NCBI RefSeq assembly: GCF_028198165.1
Contig: NZ_CP116339.1
Span: forward strand, 3,231,001-3,295,000
Direction: 5' to 3'
Origin: Pseudoxanthomonas sp. JBR18
Lineage (GTDB): Bacteria; Pseudomonadota; Gammaproteobacteria; Xanthomonadales; Xanthomonadaceae
Length of the DNA stretch: 64,000 bases
Below the pieces are notes generated by a model that ran no database searches, was not told the origin of the DNA, and saw nothing but the letters and a program-made list of their open reading frames with translations. Of this stretch, positions 1-9,366 are shown piece by piece; positions within the stretch are counted from its first letter, which is position 1, and every line of letters begins with the position of its first letter. Both the position numbers and the translations under genes were made by a program.

Positions 1-627
1 GAGCAACTCGACCTGCCTGAGACGGTGCGCACCGAGTTCATCGGCAAGGCGGCCGAGTATTCCTCCAGCCAGTCCGACGTGGTGTGGCTGCTGATCGCCG
101 CGGTGGTGGTGATCTACATCGTGCTGGGCGTGCTGTACGAGAGCTACATCCACCCGTTCACCATCATTTCGACCTTGCCGCCAGCCGGCGTGGGCGCGCT
201 GCTGGCGCTGATGCTGTGCGGCTTCAGCCTCTCGGTGGACGGCATCGTCGGCATCGTGCTGCTGATCGGCATCGTCAAGAAGAACGCGATCATGATGATC
301 GACTTCGCCATCGATGCCCGGCGCGAGGGGCTCAGCGCGCACGATGCGATCCGCCGCGCCTGCCTGCTGCGCTTCCGGCCGATCATGATGACCACCGCCG
401 CCGCGCTGCTGGGCGCATTGCCGCTGGCGCTGGGCGACGGCATCGGCTCGGAGCTGCGCAAGCCGCTGGGCGTGTCGATCGTGGGCGGCCTGCTGCTCTC
501 GCAACTGGTGACGCTGTACACCACGCCGGTGATCTATCTCTACATGGAACGCTTCTCCCAACGCGTGCAGCACTGGCGCGATGCCCGTGCGGCGCGGCGC
601 GCCTCCCCGGCCCAGGAGCTCGGCTGA
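1..627 (+). CDS. RND multidrug efflux pump, C-terminal part (MdtB/SmeJ-like)
   Basis: This is the last 208 residues of an inner-membrane proton/drug antiporter of the RND (HAE1) family; the open frame runs in from base 1, so the start lies outside the window. It shows the closing membrane helices of an RND pump, including the conserved stretch [14 protein letters not shown] and the RFRPIMMTT segment that follows. The next gene is a second, complete RND pump beginning 36 bases after this stop. Two adjacent RND subunits are the arrangement of MdtB-MdtC in E. coli and, by recollection, SmeJ-SmeK in Stenotrophomonas, where the two proteins form a mixed trimer served by one periplasmic adaptor. 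The adaptor gene would be expected upstream, outside the window. Substrate cannot be read from this fragment. Confidence 0.9.
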   Translation, partial: EQLDLPETVRTEFIGKAAEYSSSQSDVVWLLIAAVVVIYIVLGVLYESYIHPFTIISTLPPAGVGALLALMLCGFSLSVDGIVGIVLLIGIVKKNAIMMIDFAIDARREGLSAHDAIRRACLLRFRPIMMTTAAALLGALPLALGDGIGSELRKPLGVSIVGGLLLSQLVTLYTTPVIYLYMERFSQRVQHWRDARAARRASPAQELG

Positions 628-663
628 CGGGCGCCTGGGCGTCCTGTGCCGTCTGACCCCGCC

Positions 664-3600
664 ATGACCCGTCGCGTCAGCCTCTCGACTCTTTTCATCC
701 GTCGCCCCATCGGCATCTCGCTGCTGGCGGCCGGCCTGTTCGTCATCGGGCTGATGTGCTACCTGCGCCTGGGCGTGGCGGCGCTGCCGACGCTGGAGAT
801 CCCCTTCATCTTCGTCCAGGCCAGCCAGTCCGGCGCCGATGCCAGCACCATGGCCTCGACCGTGACCGCGCCGCTGGAACGGCGCCTGGGGCAGGTGCCC
901 GGCGTGGACTCGATGCGCTCCAACAGCTCCGAGGGACGTTCCCTGGTCTTCCTGAGCTTCAACTCCAGCCGCAATGTGGACTCGGCCGCGCAGGACGTGG
1001 CCGCCGCGCTCAGCGCGGCCAGCGCGGACCTGCCTTCGGGCATGGGCACGCCGGGCTTTCAGAAAGCCAATCCCAACGACGACCCGCTGATCGCCATGGC
1101 GCTGACCTCCGACACCCAGTCGGCGGCCGACCTGTACAACCTGGCCGATTCACTGCTGGCCCAGCGGCTGCGTCAGGTCAGCGGCGTGTCCTCGGTGGAT
1201 ATCGCCGGTGCCTCCACGCCCGCGGTGCGCGTGGACGTCAACCTGCGCGCGCTCAACGCCATGGGGCTGTCGCCGGACGATCTGCGCAACGCCATGCGCG
1301 CGGCCAACGTGCTCTCGCCGACCGGCTTCCTGTCCGACGGCAAGTCGACCATGGCGATCATGGTCAACGACTCGGTACGCAAGGCGGCCGACTTCGCCAA
1401 CCTGGGCATCTCCAGCCAGAATGGCGTGATCGTGCGGCTCAAGGACGTGGCCAAGGTCTACGACGGGCAGCAGGACGCCTACCAGGCAGCCTGGTTCAAC
1501 AAGAAGCCCGCGGTGGTGATGTACGTCTACATCCGCAGCGGCGCCAACGTGGTGGCCACCGTCGACCGGATCCGCGCGCAGGTGCCGATGCTGCGCGAGT
1601 ACCTGCCGCAGGGCACCACCCTGACCCCGTATTACGACCGCACCCCGACCATCCGTGCCTCGCTGCACGAGGTGGAGATCACCTTGCTGATCAGCCTAGC
1701 GATGGTGGTGCTGGTGATGGCGCTGTTCCTGCGCCGGCTGGCGCCCACGCTCATCGCCACGGTGACCGTGCCCCTGTCGCTGGCCGGCTCGGCGGTGGTG
1801 ATGTACGCGCTGGGCTACACACTCAACAACCTGAGCCTGCTGGCCCTGGTGATCGCGATCGGCTTCGTGGTGGATGATGCGATCGTGGTCATCGAGAACA
1901 TCATGCGCCACCTGGACGAGGGCATGTCGCGGATGGAGGCGGCCATCGCCGGTTCGCGCGAGATCGGCTTCACCATCGTCTCGATCACTGCCTCGCTGAT
2001 CGCGGTGTTCATCCCGGTGCTGTTCGCCTCGGGAATGATCGGTGCGTTCTTCCGCGAGTTCACCGTGACCCTGGTCGCGGCCATCGCGGTGTCGGCGATC
2101 ATCTCGCTGACCCTCACACCGACGCTGTGCAGCCGCTTCCTGCAGCCGCATGCGGCCGAAGCGTCAGAATCGCGCATTGGCCGCGTGATCGAGGCCGGGC
2201 ACCGCGGCATGCTGCGCGTATATACCGCCTGCCTGGATTTCAGCCTGCGCCATGCCCTGCTGCTGTCGCTGACCCCGCTGATCCTGATCGGCCTGACCAT
2301 CTTCCTGTTCGGCAAGGTCAAGTCCGGCAGCTTCCCGCCGCAGGACACCGGCCTGATCTGGGGCCGGGCGCAGTCCAGTGCGACGGTGTCCTTCGAGGAC
2401 ATGCGCGCGCGCCAGGAGCGCATCACCGACATGCTGCTGGCCGACCCGGCGGTGAAGATCGTCGGCGTGCGCCTGGGCAGTGGTCGCCAGGGCTCCAGCG
2501 CGCAGTTCAACATCGAGCTCAAGCGCCATGACGAGGGCCGCAAGGCCACCACCGCCGAGGTCCTGGCGCGGCTCAGCGCCAAGGCCGATCGCTACCCGGA
2601 CCTGGAACTGCGCCTGCGTGCGGTGCAGGACCTGCCCAGCGATGGCGGCGGCGGCGATCAGGGCGCGCAGTATCAGGTCTCGCTGCAGGGCAACGACCTG
2701 GCCGAACTGCAGACCTGGCTGCCCAAGGTCGTGGCCCAGTTGAAGAAGAACCCCAAGTTCCGCGACGTCGGCAGCGATGTGGAAGAAGGCGGCCTGCGCC
2801 AGAACATCGTCATCGACCGTGAGAAAGCCGCGCGGCTGGGCATTTCGATCGGTGCCATCGACGGGGCGCTCTACGGCGCCTTCGGCCAGCGCTCGGTCTC
2901 CACGATCTATTCCGAGCTCAACCAGTACTCGGTGGTGGTCAACGCGTTGCCCAACCAGACCGCCACGCCCGCCCAGCTCGAGACGGTGATGCTCAAGAGC
3001 CGCAGCGGCGAGATGGTGCCGCTGAGTGCGGTGGCCCATCAGGTCGACGGGCTGGCGCCCTCGCAGGTGCGTCACCTCAACCAGTACACGACGATGGATC
3101 TGAGCTACAACCTGGCGCCTGGCGTGAGCACGGGCGAAGCCAGCGCGATCATCAAGTCGGTCGTGGATGGCATGCGCATGCCGGGCGATATCAAGATCAG
3201 CGAAGGCGGCGGCTGGCAGCGCGACCTGAGCCCCAATTCGATGGGCTTGCTGGTGCTGGCGGCGATCCTGACCGTCTACATCGTGCTGGGCATGCTCTAC
3301 GAGAACCTGGTCCACCCGGTGACCATCCTGTCCACGCTGCCGGCCGCAGGCGTGGGCGCATTGCTGGCCCTGGTGGTGACCAACACCGAGCTGTCGGTGA
3401 TCTCGATGATCGCGCTGGTGCTGCTGATCGGCATCGTCAAGAAGAACGCGATCATGATGATCGACTTCGCCCTGGTGGCCCAGCGCGAGCACGGGCTGAC
3501 CCCGCTGCAGGCCGCGCGCGAGGCCTCGATCGTGCGTTTCCGCCCGATCATGATGACCACCATGGTGGCGTTGCTGGCCGCCGTGCCGATCGCCGTGGGC

Positions 3601-3801
3601 CTGGGCGAGGGCTCGGAGCTGCGCCGTCCCCTGGGCATCGCGATGATCGGGGGCCTGCTGTTCTCGCAGAGCCTGACCCTGCTGAGCACGCCGGCGCTGT
3701 ACGTGATCTTCTCCTGCCTGCAGCAGCACTGGCGCAACTGGCGTGCCCGCCGTCGCGAGAAGAAGGCCGCGCGCCGCCGCGCGCGCCTGGCGCGGGCCTG
3801 A
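664..3801 (+). CDS. RND multidrug efflux pump subunit (MdtC/SmeK-like)
   Basis: A full-length RND inner-membrane transporter (1045 residues from ATG 664; a GTG at 646 would add six residues). It couples proton entry to export of drugs through a periplasmic adaptor and an outer-membrane channel. Visible landmarks are the first membrane helix after the IRRP motif near residue 15, the proton-relay helix with VVDDAIVVIEN at about residues 401-411 (paired Asp intact), two large periplasmic loops, and the C-terminal [14 protein letters not shown] helix. The C-tail is rich in Arg and Lys. It follows another RND gene by 36 bases, suggesting co-transcription and a heteromeric MdtBC-type pump. No repressor or outer-membrane channel gene is seen downstream. 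Confidence 0.93.
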   Translation: MTRRVSLSTLFIRRPIGISLLAAGLFVIGLMCYLRLGVAALPTLEIPFIFVQASQSGADASTMASTVTAPLERRLGQVPGVDSMRSNSSEGRSLVFLSFNSSRNVDSAAQDVAAALSAASADLPSGMGTPGFQKANPNDDPLIAMALTSDTQSAADLYNLADSLLAQRLRQVSGVSSVDIAGASTPAVRVDVNLRALNAMGLSPDDLRNAMRAANVLSPTGFLSDGKSTMAIMVNDSVRKAADFANLGISSQNGVIVRLKDVAKVYDGQQDAYQAAWFNKKPAVVMYVYIRSGANVVATVDRIRAQVPMLREYLPQGTTLTPYYDRTPTIRASLHEVEITLLISLAMVVLVMALFLRRLAPTLIATVTVPLSLAGSAVVMYALGYTLNNLSLLALVIAIGFVVDDAIVVIENIMRHLDEGMSRMEAAIAGSREIGFTIVSITASLIAVFIPVLFASGMIGAFFREFTVTLVAAIAVSAIISLTLTPTLCSRFLQPHAAEASESRIGRVIEAGHRGMLRVYTACLDFSLRHALLLSLTPLILIGLTIFLFGKVKSGSFPPQDTGLIWGRAQSSATVSFEDMRARQERITDMLLADPAVKIVGVRLGSGRQGSSAQFNIELKRHDEGRKATTAEVLARLSAKADRYPDLELRLRAVQDLPSDGGGGDQGAQYQVSLQGNDLAELQTWLPKVVAQLKKNPKFRDVGSDVEEGGLRQNIVIDREKAARLGISIGAIDGALYGAFGQRSVSTIYSELNQYSVVVNALPNQTATPAQLETVMLKSRSGEMVPLSAVAHQVDGLAPSQVRHLNQYTTMDLSYNLAPGVSTGEASAIIKSVVDGMRMPGDIKISEGGGWQRDLSPNSMGLLVLAAILTVYIVLGMLYENLVHPVTILSTLPAAGVGALLALVVTNTELSVISMIALVLLIGIVKKNAIMMIDFALVAQREHGLTPLQAAREASIVRFRPIMMTTMVALLAAVPIAVGLGEGSELRRPLGIAMIGGLLFSQSLTLLSTPALYVIFSCLQQHWRNWRARRREKKAARRRARLARA

Positions 3802-3985
3802 GTCGCACAGCTGTTCCATCGTCTGCATGTCCAAAGCGGGCAGCGATGCGTGTAACCGCTTTCGTGGAACGGCGGCGCGATTCAGGGCCTGACGCGCCGA
3901 CAAACGGCATCCGGCTTCAAGAATCTGCAATGCAGGGCGGGCACAATTCCGCAACAGGGGTCGCTTGATACGTCAGGACCAGGCC

Positions 3986-4330
3986 ATGAACGCATGTATC
4001 AGCACGCGGCTACCGCGCGTCTTCATCGACATCGAGGCCGAGCAGGATTACTGGCAGGACTGGTATCACAACCTGCCGGGCGCGGCGGCTACGCGCGGCT
4101 TCGCCTTCTATTGGCCGGTGATCGGCGCGGTCTACGACATCTACATCAACCATCCTGGCTGGGATTCGGATCGGGCCCAGGCGCGCTATGCGCTGTCCGC
4201 GGCGGTCCAGGCCCAGTGCCTGAGCGAGCGCGAGGCCAGCGAGGTGTTCTCGCAGGTCTGGGGCCGGATCAGCGGCGAGCGCCTGGGCCGCGCGGCGCTG
4301 GATCGCATGGCGCAGCCATACGCGGCGTAG
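3986..4330 (+). CDS. small hypothetical protein
   Basis: A 114-residue protein I do not recognise. ATG 3986 is preferred over an in-frame TTG at 3965. It is rich in aromatic residues in the first half (EQDYWQDWYHNLP near residues 19-31, FAFYWPVIGAVYDIYI near 39-54), has no signal peptide or clear membrane helix, and ends with a helical Glu/Arg-rich segment. It stands alone: 184 bases after the RND pump and just upstream of a cluster of palindromic repeats, facing psd. Codon use looks like that of neighbouring genes, so it is probably a real lineage-specific gene. Nothing supports a function. Confidence 0.6.
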   Translation: MNACISTRLPRVFIDIEAEQDYWQDWYHNLPGAAATRGFAFYWPVIGAVYDIYINHPGWDSDRAQARYALSAAVQAQCLSEREASEVFSQVWGRISGERLGRAALDRMAQPYAA

Positions 4331-4385
4331 CGACGCCCGCGGCGAACCCAATGTCCACGACCACGCTGCCGCCCGCGACCAAACC

Positions 4386-4458
4386 GTAGAGCGGAGCTTG
4401 CTCCGCTGGGGCTTTCTGACAACCTGTCCGGAGCGCAGCGGAGCAAGCTCCGCTCTAC
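4386..4458 (+). repeat. GTAG-type REP palindrome pair (SMAG-like)
   Basis: Two 23-base arms, 4386-4408 and 4436-4458, are perfect inverted complements of each other; each arm begins (in its own orientation) with GTAG and is itself a palindromic hairpin centred on GCTTGC/GCAAGC. The head GTAG, the hairpin and the paired inverted layout match the REP elements called SMAG in Stenotrophomonas. They lie in the gap between the convergent small gene and psd, where such elements often sit and may act as transcript 3' ends or mRNA protectors. Mobilisation normally depends on a RAYT (REP-associated tyrosine transposase); none is encoded in the window. Confidence 0.85.
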
Positions 4459-4484
4459 GGCGGGCCTTCGATTCGACGTGAGTG

Positions 4485-4507
4485 CAGCGGAGCAAGCTCC
4501 GCGCTAC
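4485..4507 (-). repeat. third GTAG REP unit, overlapping the end of psd
   Basis: A 23-base copy of the same element, differing from the 4436-4458 arm at one base. Read on the minus strand it starts GTAGCGCGGAGC, and the TAG inside its GTAG head is the stop codon of psd (4506-4504). The element is therefore fused to the 3' end of the gene. Confidence 0.8.
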
Positions 4508-5346
4508 ATCAACCGTGCCAGGGCCTGGCCCAGGCGTACCGGGGACTCGGCACCCAGGCCCGGGGCCAGTTCGGCCACGCCCGGTGGCAGCAGCACGATC
4601 ACCGTCGAGCCATAGTTGAAGCGGGCCATCTCGCCAAAGCGTTCCAGCACGATGCCCTGGCCGCGATAGTCCTTGCGGGTGATCCTGGTCGCGTACTCGG
4701 GAATCTCCACGCCACTCCAGACCGTCTCCACGCCGGAGACCAGCATCGCGCCGACCATCACGCAGGCCATGGGGCCGAAATCGGTGTCGAAGTGGCACAC
4801 CAGCCGCTCGTTGCGGGCGAACAGTCCCTGCACGTTGGCCACCGCATCGGTGCCCACGCTGAACAGCCGCCCGGGCACGTGCACCGTTTCGCGCAAGGTG
4901 CCGGTCCAGGGCATGTGCACGCGGTGATAGTCGCGGGGCGACAGGTACACCGTGGCGTACACGCCATGCTCGAAAGGCGCCGCATCGGCCTCGCTGCCCA
5001 GCAGCGCAGCGGCGGTGAAGTGCTTGCCCTTGGCCTGGAAAATGCGGCCCGACTCGATCGGCCCGCACTGGCTGATATGACCGTCGGCCGGCATCAGCAG
5101 GCTGCGGCGGTCCGGGTCGGGCATGCGCGCGCCGGGCTTCAGCGCCCGGGTGAAGAACGCATTGAACGTGGGATAGGCGGTCGGATCGGGTTGGGCGGCC
5201 TCGGCCAGGTTCACGTTGAACTTGGCCACCACCGTATCGATGATCTTCTGCTTGATCGCCGGGTTGTCCGAGTACGCCAATTTTCGCGCCAGCGAGGACA
5301 GGACCCGATGCGGCAAGGCGTAGGTGAGGGTGGTGACCAGGCTCAC
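4504..5346 (-). CDS. psd: phosphatidylserine decarboxylase proenzyme
   Basis: Converts phosphatidylserine to phosphatidylethanolamine at the inner membrane, the last step of the main bacterial phospholipid pathway. The 280-residue product carries the self-cleavage site as [11 protein letters not shown] near the C-terminus: Ser247 would become the pyruvoyl group, splitting the proenzyme into large and small chains. The more usual LGST reads YGST here. The catalytic region also shows PADGHI (near 100) and [13 protein letters not shown] (near 145-157). The GTG start at 5346 overlaps the sco1 stop (GTGA), so it is translationally coupled to sco1. Longer upstream readings in this frame overlap sco1 and are rejected. 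The stop codon lies inside a REP element. Confidence 0.93.
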   Translation of the reverse strand: MSLVTTLTYALPHRVLSSLARKLAYSDNPAIKQKIIDTVVAKFNVNLAEAAQPDPTAYPTFNAFFTRALKPGARMPDPDRRSLLMPADGHISQCGPIESGRIFQAKGKHFTAAALLGSEADAAPFEHGVYATVYLSPRDYHRVHMPWTGTLRETVHVPGRLFSVGTDAVANVQGLFARNERLVCHFDTDFGPMACVMVGAMLVSGVETVWSGVEIPEYATRITRKDYRGQGIVLERFGEMARFNYGSTVIVLLPPGVAELAPGLGAESPVRLGQALARLM

Positions 5347-5999
5347 TTGGGCATGGCCTCGGTCAGCTTGAGCATGTCCGCGCCGATGGCGGCCGGGTCG
5401 AAGGGCGGCTGGATCAAGCCTGCCATGCGCCCCTGCGGGTCGAGCACGACGATCTGGGCGGAGTGGTCCATCGAATAATCCTGCGGGTTCTGTTTGAAAT
5501 GCTCGCCCGGGACCTTGACGAAGACCAGGCTCAGCGACTTGGCGAACGCTTCCAGTGCCGGAACATCGGCCGTGGCGGCCAGCGTGTCGGGATGAAACGC
5601 ATGCGCATATTCGCCCACCTTGGTCGGCGTGTCGCGCTCGGGGTCGATCGAGACAAACAACAGCCTCGGGCGGATGCTGTCGGGCAGGGCGGCCCACTGC
5701 TTCTGCGCCTGGGCCAGCTGCGCCAGGGTGGTCGGGCACACGTCCGGGCAGAAGGTGAAGCCCAAAAACACCAGGGTCCAGTGGCCGCGTAGCTCGCCCT
5801 GGGTGAGCTGGGTGCCGTCGGCCTGGCGCAGGGAGAATTCCGGCAGGACGCGCGGGCGGGGCAGCAGGGTGACCGCCTGGGTGGCCGGCCACCGGGCATC
5901 GCCGTCCTTGGACGGTGCGAGCAACTTGTTGGCCGCCAGCACGCCGAGAATGCCGGCCGCCACGATCAAAATCAGAACGCCGAAGCTGCGTTTACCCAT
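5343..5999 (-). CDS. SCO1/SenC family copper chaperone
   Basis: A membrane-anchored thioredoxin-fold protein that delivers copper to the CuA centre of cytochrome c oxidase or acts as a thiol redox protein on the periplasmic side. The 218-residue product has an N-terminal membrane helix (about residues 6-23), then the SCO copper site: CPDVC with Cys84 and Cys88, plus the partner histidine His179 in DYSMDHSAQ. All three ligands are present. ATG 5999 is the only sensible start. It leads a two-gene unit with psd and is divergent from prmB across an 81-base gap. No oxidase genes lie next to it. Confidence 0.9.
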   Translation of the reverse strand: MGKRSFGVLILIVAAGILGVLAANKLLAPSKDGDARWPATQAVTLLPRPRVLPEFSLRQADGTQLTQGELRGHWTLVFLGFTFCPDVCPTTLAQLAQAQKQWAALPDSIRPRLLFVSIDPERDTPTKVGEYAHAFHPDTLAATADVPALEAFAKSLSLVFVKVPGEHFKQNPQDYSMDHSAQIVVLDPQGRMAGLIQPPFDPAAIGADMLKLTEAMPK

Positions 6000-6046
6000 T
6001 TTCCGTTTCCCGTGCAACGAAGGGCCATGATACCGGGCCGTCCCTC

Positions 6047-6052
6047 TATAAT
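6047..6052 (+). promoter_or_regulatory. candidate -10 element for prmB
   Basis: A perfect TATAAT sits 28 bases before the prmB start codon in the divergent sco1/prmB gap. No good -35 is found at 16-18 bases upstream, so this is only a likely sigma-70 -10 box. Confidence 0.35.
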
Positions 6053-6080
6053 CGGCGGCCGCCTTCATCCGTTGTTGTCC

Positions 6081-7007
6081 ATGACTGCCAGCGCAGCCGA
6101 CGCCCTGCATACCATCATCGACCTGATCCGCTACGGCGCCAGCCGCTTCAACGCGGCCGGGTTGACCTTCGGGCACAGCCACGACAACGCGCTGGACGAG
6201 GCCACCGCCCTGGTCCTGCACACGCTGCACCTGCCGCCGGACCTCGGTCCCGCCTATGGCCAGGCGCGTCTGCTGCCGGAAGAGAAGCAGGCCGTCCTGG
6301 CGCTGATCGAGCGCCGCGTGGTCGAGCGTGTGCCGGTGGCCTACCTGAGCGGCGAGGCCTGGTTCGCCGGCCTGAGCTTCAAGTCCGACACGCGTGCGCT
6401 GGTGCCGCGTTCGCCCATCGCCGAACTGATCGTCTCCGGCTTCGAGCCGTGGCTGGGCGGGCGCGACGTGCATCGCGCGCTGGACCTGTGCACCGGGTCT
6501 GGCTGCATCGCCATTGCGATGGGGCATTACAACCCGGACTGGCAGGTGGATGGCGCTGACATCAGTGACGACGCCCTGGCCCTGGCCGCGGAAAACAAGC
6601 AGCGCCTGCTGGCCGACAACGTCGAGCTGGTGAAGTCCGACCTGTTCGCCGGGCTGTCCGGGCGCCACTACGATCTGATCGTCACCAATCCGCCCTACGT
6701 CACCAACGACGAGACCGATGCGCTGCCGCGCGAATACGCCTACGAGCCCGAGCTGGGCCTGCGCGCCGGCGACGATGGCCTGGATCTGGTGCTGAAGATC
6801 CTGCGTGATGCGCCGATCCACCTGTCCGAGGACGGCTTGCTGATCTGCGAGGTCGGTGAGTCCGAGCAGCATCTGATCCGACTGTTGCCGGAAGTGGACT
6901 TCGCCTGGATCGAGTTCAAGGTCGGGCAGATGGGCATCTTCGCGGTCGAATGCCGCGAACTGATCGCGCACAGCGCACGGATCACCGAATTGGCGGCGCA
7001 GCGATGA
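6081..7007 (+). CDS. prmB: 50S ribosomal protein L3 N5-glutamine methyltransferase
   Basis: Methylates a glutamine of ribosomal protein L3 using S-adenosylmethionine. The 308-residue protein has a helical N-terminal domain, the SAM-binding motif [13 protein letters not shown] near residue 135, and the N5-glutamine methyltransferase signature TNPPYVTN with Asn203. The residues following it ([18 protein letters not shown]) are typical of PrmB rather than PrmC, and gene position upstream of aroC also fits PrmB. ATG 6081 is chosen because upstream codons overlap the divergent promoter region. The gap to aroC holds a REP palindrome. Confidence 0.92.
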   Translation: MTASAADALHTIIDLIRYGASRFNAAGLTFGHSHDNALDEATALVLHTLHLPPDLGPAYGQARLLPEEKQAVLALIERRVVERVPVAYLSGEAWFAGLSFKSDTRALVPRSPIAELIVSGFEPWLGGRDVHRALDLCTGSGCIAIAMGHYNPDWQVDGADISDDALALAAENKQRLLADNVELVKSDLFAGLSGRHYDLIVTNPPYVTNDETDALPREYAYEPELGLRAGDDGLDLVLKILRDAPIHLSEDGLLICEVGESEQHLIRLLPEVDFAWIEFKVGQMGIFAVECRELIAHSARITELAAQR

Positions 7008-7030
7008 AGAACAACATCGCCGCCGTCGCC

Positions 7031-7098
7031 GTAGCGCCGAACATGCTCGGCTGGGCCGGTATTCAAAGCCAGAAGCAGCCGAGCAAGCTCGGCGCTAC
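7031..7098 (+). repeat. GTAG-type REP palindrome pair between prmB and aroC
   Basis: Arms 7031-7053 and 7076-7098 are inverted complements with two mismatches in 23 bases; both carry the GTAG head and a hairpin core of CCGA...TCGG. The arm sequence differs from the 4.4 kb family (GCGCCGA versus GAGCGGA), so this is a second REP subtype. The element ends only 15 bases before the aroC start codon and sits where the ribosome-binding site should be; no clear Shine-Dalgarno sequence is seen there. Confidence 0.82.
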
Positions 7099-7113
7099 GG
7101 GCGGTCCGGCGCG

Positions 7114-8217
7114 ATGAGTTCCAACAGCTTCGGCAAGCTGCTGACCGTCACCACTTTCGGCGAATCGCATGGGCCGGCGATTGGCTGCGTGGTCGATGGC
7201 TGCCCGCCGGGGCTGGAACTCAGCGCCGAGGAATTCGCGCACGACCTGCAGCGCCGTGCCACCGGCAAGAGCCGCCATACCTCTGCCCGGCGCGAGGCAG
7301 ACGAGGTCGAGATCCTTTCCGGCGTCTATGAAGGCCGCACCACCGGCACGCCGATCGGCCTGCTGATCCGCAACACCGACCAGCGCAGCAAGGACTACGC
7401 GAACATCGCCGCGCAGTTCCGCCCGGGCCATGCCGACTACAGCTACTGGCAGAAGTACGGCATCCGCGACCCGCGCGGCGGCGGGCGCAGCTCCGCGCGC
7501 GAGACCACCATGCGCGTGGCCGCCGGGGTGATCGCCAAGAAGTGGCTGGCCCAGCGCTACGGTGTGACCGTGCGCGGCTTCCTGTCGCAGTTGGGCGAGA
7601 TCAGGCCGGCCGGTTTCGACTGGAGCGCAGTGGAGGACAACCCGTTCTTCTGGCCGCATGCGCCACAGGTCGAGGACCTGGAAACCTACATGGACGCACT
7701 GCGCAAGTCCGGCGATTCGGTCGGCGCGCGCGTGGACGTGGTGGCCGACGGCGTGCCGCCGGGCTGGGGCGAGCCGATCTACGGCAAGCTCGACGGCGAG
7801 CTGGCCGCGGCCCTGATGAGCATCAACGCGGTCAAGGGCGTGGAGATCGGCGACGGCTTCGCCAGTGCGGCGCAGAAGGGCACCGAGCATCGTGACCTGA
7901 TGACGCCGCATGGCTTCGCGTCCAACCATGCCGGCGGCATCCTCGGCGGCATTTCCACCGGCCAGCAGGTCGTCGCCTCGATCGTGCTCAAGCCCACCTC
8001 CAGCCTGCGCCTGCCGGGCGCCACGGTGGACGTGGACGGCAACGTGGTGGACGTCATCACCACCGGCCGCCATGACCCCTGCGTGGGCATCCGCGCCACG
8101 CCCATCGCCGAAGCGATGATGGCGCTGGTGCTGATGGACCAGGCGCTGCGCCATCGCGCGCAATGCGGCGACGTCGGTGAGGTGTCACCACGCGTCCCCG
8201 GACGGATCGATGGCTGA
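7114..8217 (+). CDS. aroC: chorismate synthase
   Basis: Last enzyme of the shikimate pathway: converts 5-enolpyruvylshikimate-3-phosphate to chorismate with reduced FMN. The 367-residue length is standard. Family signatures visible are [18 protein letters not shown] near residues 16-33, the Arg-rich [20 protein letters not shown] near 47-67, [16 protein letters not shown] near 123-139, and the C-terminal [17 protein letters not shown]. The gene overlaps the following dehydrogenase by eight bases. Chorismate feeds the trp genes found later in the window. Confidence 0.97.
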   Translation: MSSNSFGKLLTVTTFGESHGPAIGCVVDGCPPGLELSAEEFAHDLQRRATGKSRHTSARREADEVEILSGVYEGRTTGTPIGLLIRNTDQRSKDYANIAAQFRPGHADYSYWQKYGIRDPRGGGRSSARETTMRVAAGVIAKKWLAQRYGVTVRGFLSQLGEIRPAGFDWSAVEDNPFFWPHAPQVEDLETYMDALRKSGDSVGARVDVVADGVPPGWGEPIYGKLDGELAAALMSINAVKGVEIGDGFASAAQKGTEHRDLMTPHGFASNHAGGILGGISTGQQVVASIVLKPTSSLRLPGATVDVDGNVVDVITTGRHDPCVGIRATPIAEAMMALVLMDQALRHRAQCGDVGEVSPRVPGRIDG

Positions 8218-9262
8218 ATCGCGGCCCCGCGTCTGGGTGAGCCAGCCGCTGTTCGACGACATCGTCGACCAGCTGCGGGCGCATTGCGACGTGGAGACCA
8301 CCCAGGCCGTCACCCGCTACACCTCGACGGACCTGGCCGAAAAGCTGGCCTCGCTGGAGGGGGCGCTGGTCACGCTCAACGAGCGCATCGGCGCGGCGGA
8401 GATCGCCCGCGCACCGCGACTGCGCGCGGTCGCCAATGTCGGCGTCGGCTACAACAACCTGGACACCGCGGCGTTGGGCGCGGCCGGCATCGCGGCGACC
8501 AATACGCCCGACGTGCTGACCGAGACCACGGCCGACCTCGGCTTCGCCCTGCTGATGGCCACGGCCCGCCGCATCACCGAGGCCGAAGCCTTTCTGCGCG
8601 CCGGGCAGTGGAACACTTGGTCGTTCACCAACCTGCTGGGTGCCGATTTGCACGGCAGCACGCTGGGCATCCTGGGGCTGGGTCGCATCGGCCAGGCCAT
8701 CGCGCGCCGCGCCCGCGGCTTTGGCATGCGTGTGCTGTACCACAACCGCTCGCCGCTGGACGCCAAGGTCGAAGCCGAACTCGGCGCGTCCTACGTGTCC
8801 TTCGACGACCTGCTGAGCGGTAGCGATCACCTGGTGCTGGTCGTGCCCTACACGCCGGCCGCGCATCACCTCATCGATGCCGGCGCGCTGGCGAAGATGA
8901 AGCCGACCGCCACGCTGGTGAACATCGCCCGCGGCGGCCTGGTCGACGAAGTGGCGCTGGCCGACGCCCTGGCCAACGGCCGCCTGGCCGGCGCCGGGCT
9001 GGATGTGTTCGAAGGCGAGCCCACGGTGCGCCCAGAGCTGCTGGCGCTCAAGAACGTCGTGCTGACCCCGCATATCGGCAGCGCCAGCCTGGCCACCCGT
9101 CGGGCCATGGTGCAACTGGCCGTGGACAACTTGCTGGCCGCGCTGGGGTTCGGCCCGGATGCCGGCCGCCCGCCGTGCCTGGTCAACGCCGATGCGCTCG
9201 ACGCCGCCAATGCCGGCGGCGCGACTGCGGGCGACACCAAAACCACCACGATCAAACGATAG
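8210..9262 (+). CDS. D-2-hydroxyacid dehydrogenase (glyoxylate/hydroxypyruvate reductase-like)
   Basis: NAD(P)-dependent oxidoreductase of the D-isomer-specific 2-hydroxyacid dehydrogenase family, most like the GhrB/2-ketogluconate reductase branch that reduces glyoxylate, hydroxypyruvate or 2-keto acids. The 350-residue protein has the dinucleotide-binding motif [13 protein letters not shown] near residue 157, and the catalytic triad Arg241 (NIARGG), Glu270 (FEGEP) and His288 (LTPHIGS). ATG 8210 overlaps the aroC stop by eight bases, implying coupled translation; a longer reading from 8177 would lie further inside aroC. A Thr/Lys tail follows the last conserved helix. The exact substrate cannot be told from sequence. 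Confidence 0.88.
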   Translation: MAESRPRVWVSQPLFDDIVDQLRAHCDVETTQAVTRYTSTDLAEKLASLEGALVTLNERIGAAEIARAPRLRAVANVGVGYNNLDTAALGAAGIAATNTPDVLTETTADLGFALLMATARRITEAEAFLRAGQWNTWSFTNLLGADLHGSTLGILGLGRIGQAIARRARGFGMRVLYHNRSPLDAKVEAELGASYVSFDDLLSGSDHLVLVVPYTPAAHHLIDAGALAKMKPTATLVNIARGGLVDEVALADALANGRLAGAGLDVFEGEPTVRPELLALKNVVLTPHIGSASLATRRAMVQLAVDNLLAALGFGPDAGRPPCLVNADALDAANAGGATAGDTKTTTIKR

Positions 9263-9298
9263 GGAACCTGCCGCGTACGCAACGCCGGTGAGGTTCCC
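9262..9298 (+). repeat. 8-bp inverted repeat after the dehydrogenase gene
   Basis: GGGAACCT (9262-9269) and AGGTTCCC (9291-9298) are perfect complements 21 bases apart. The first arm starts at the stop codon. There is no T-run, so it is at best a weak terminator or a transcript-end stem upstream of asd. Confidence 0.3.
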
Positions 9299-9366
9299 CG
9301 AACCCAAGGCTCCAGGTCCGTCGCGTCCCGTTTCCCCCGATCAAACCTTTCCAAGAAGACACCCTC

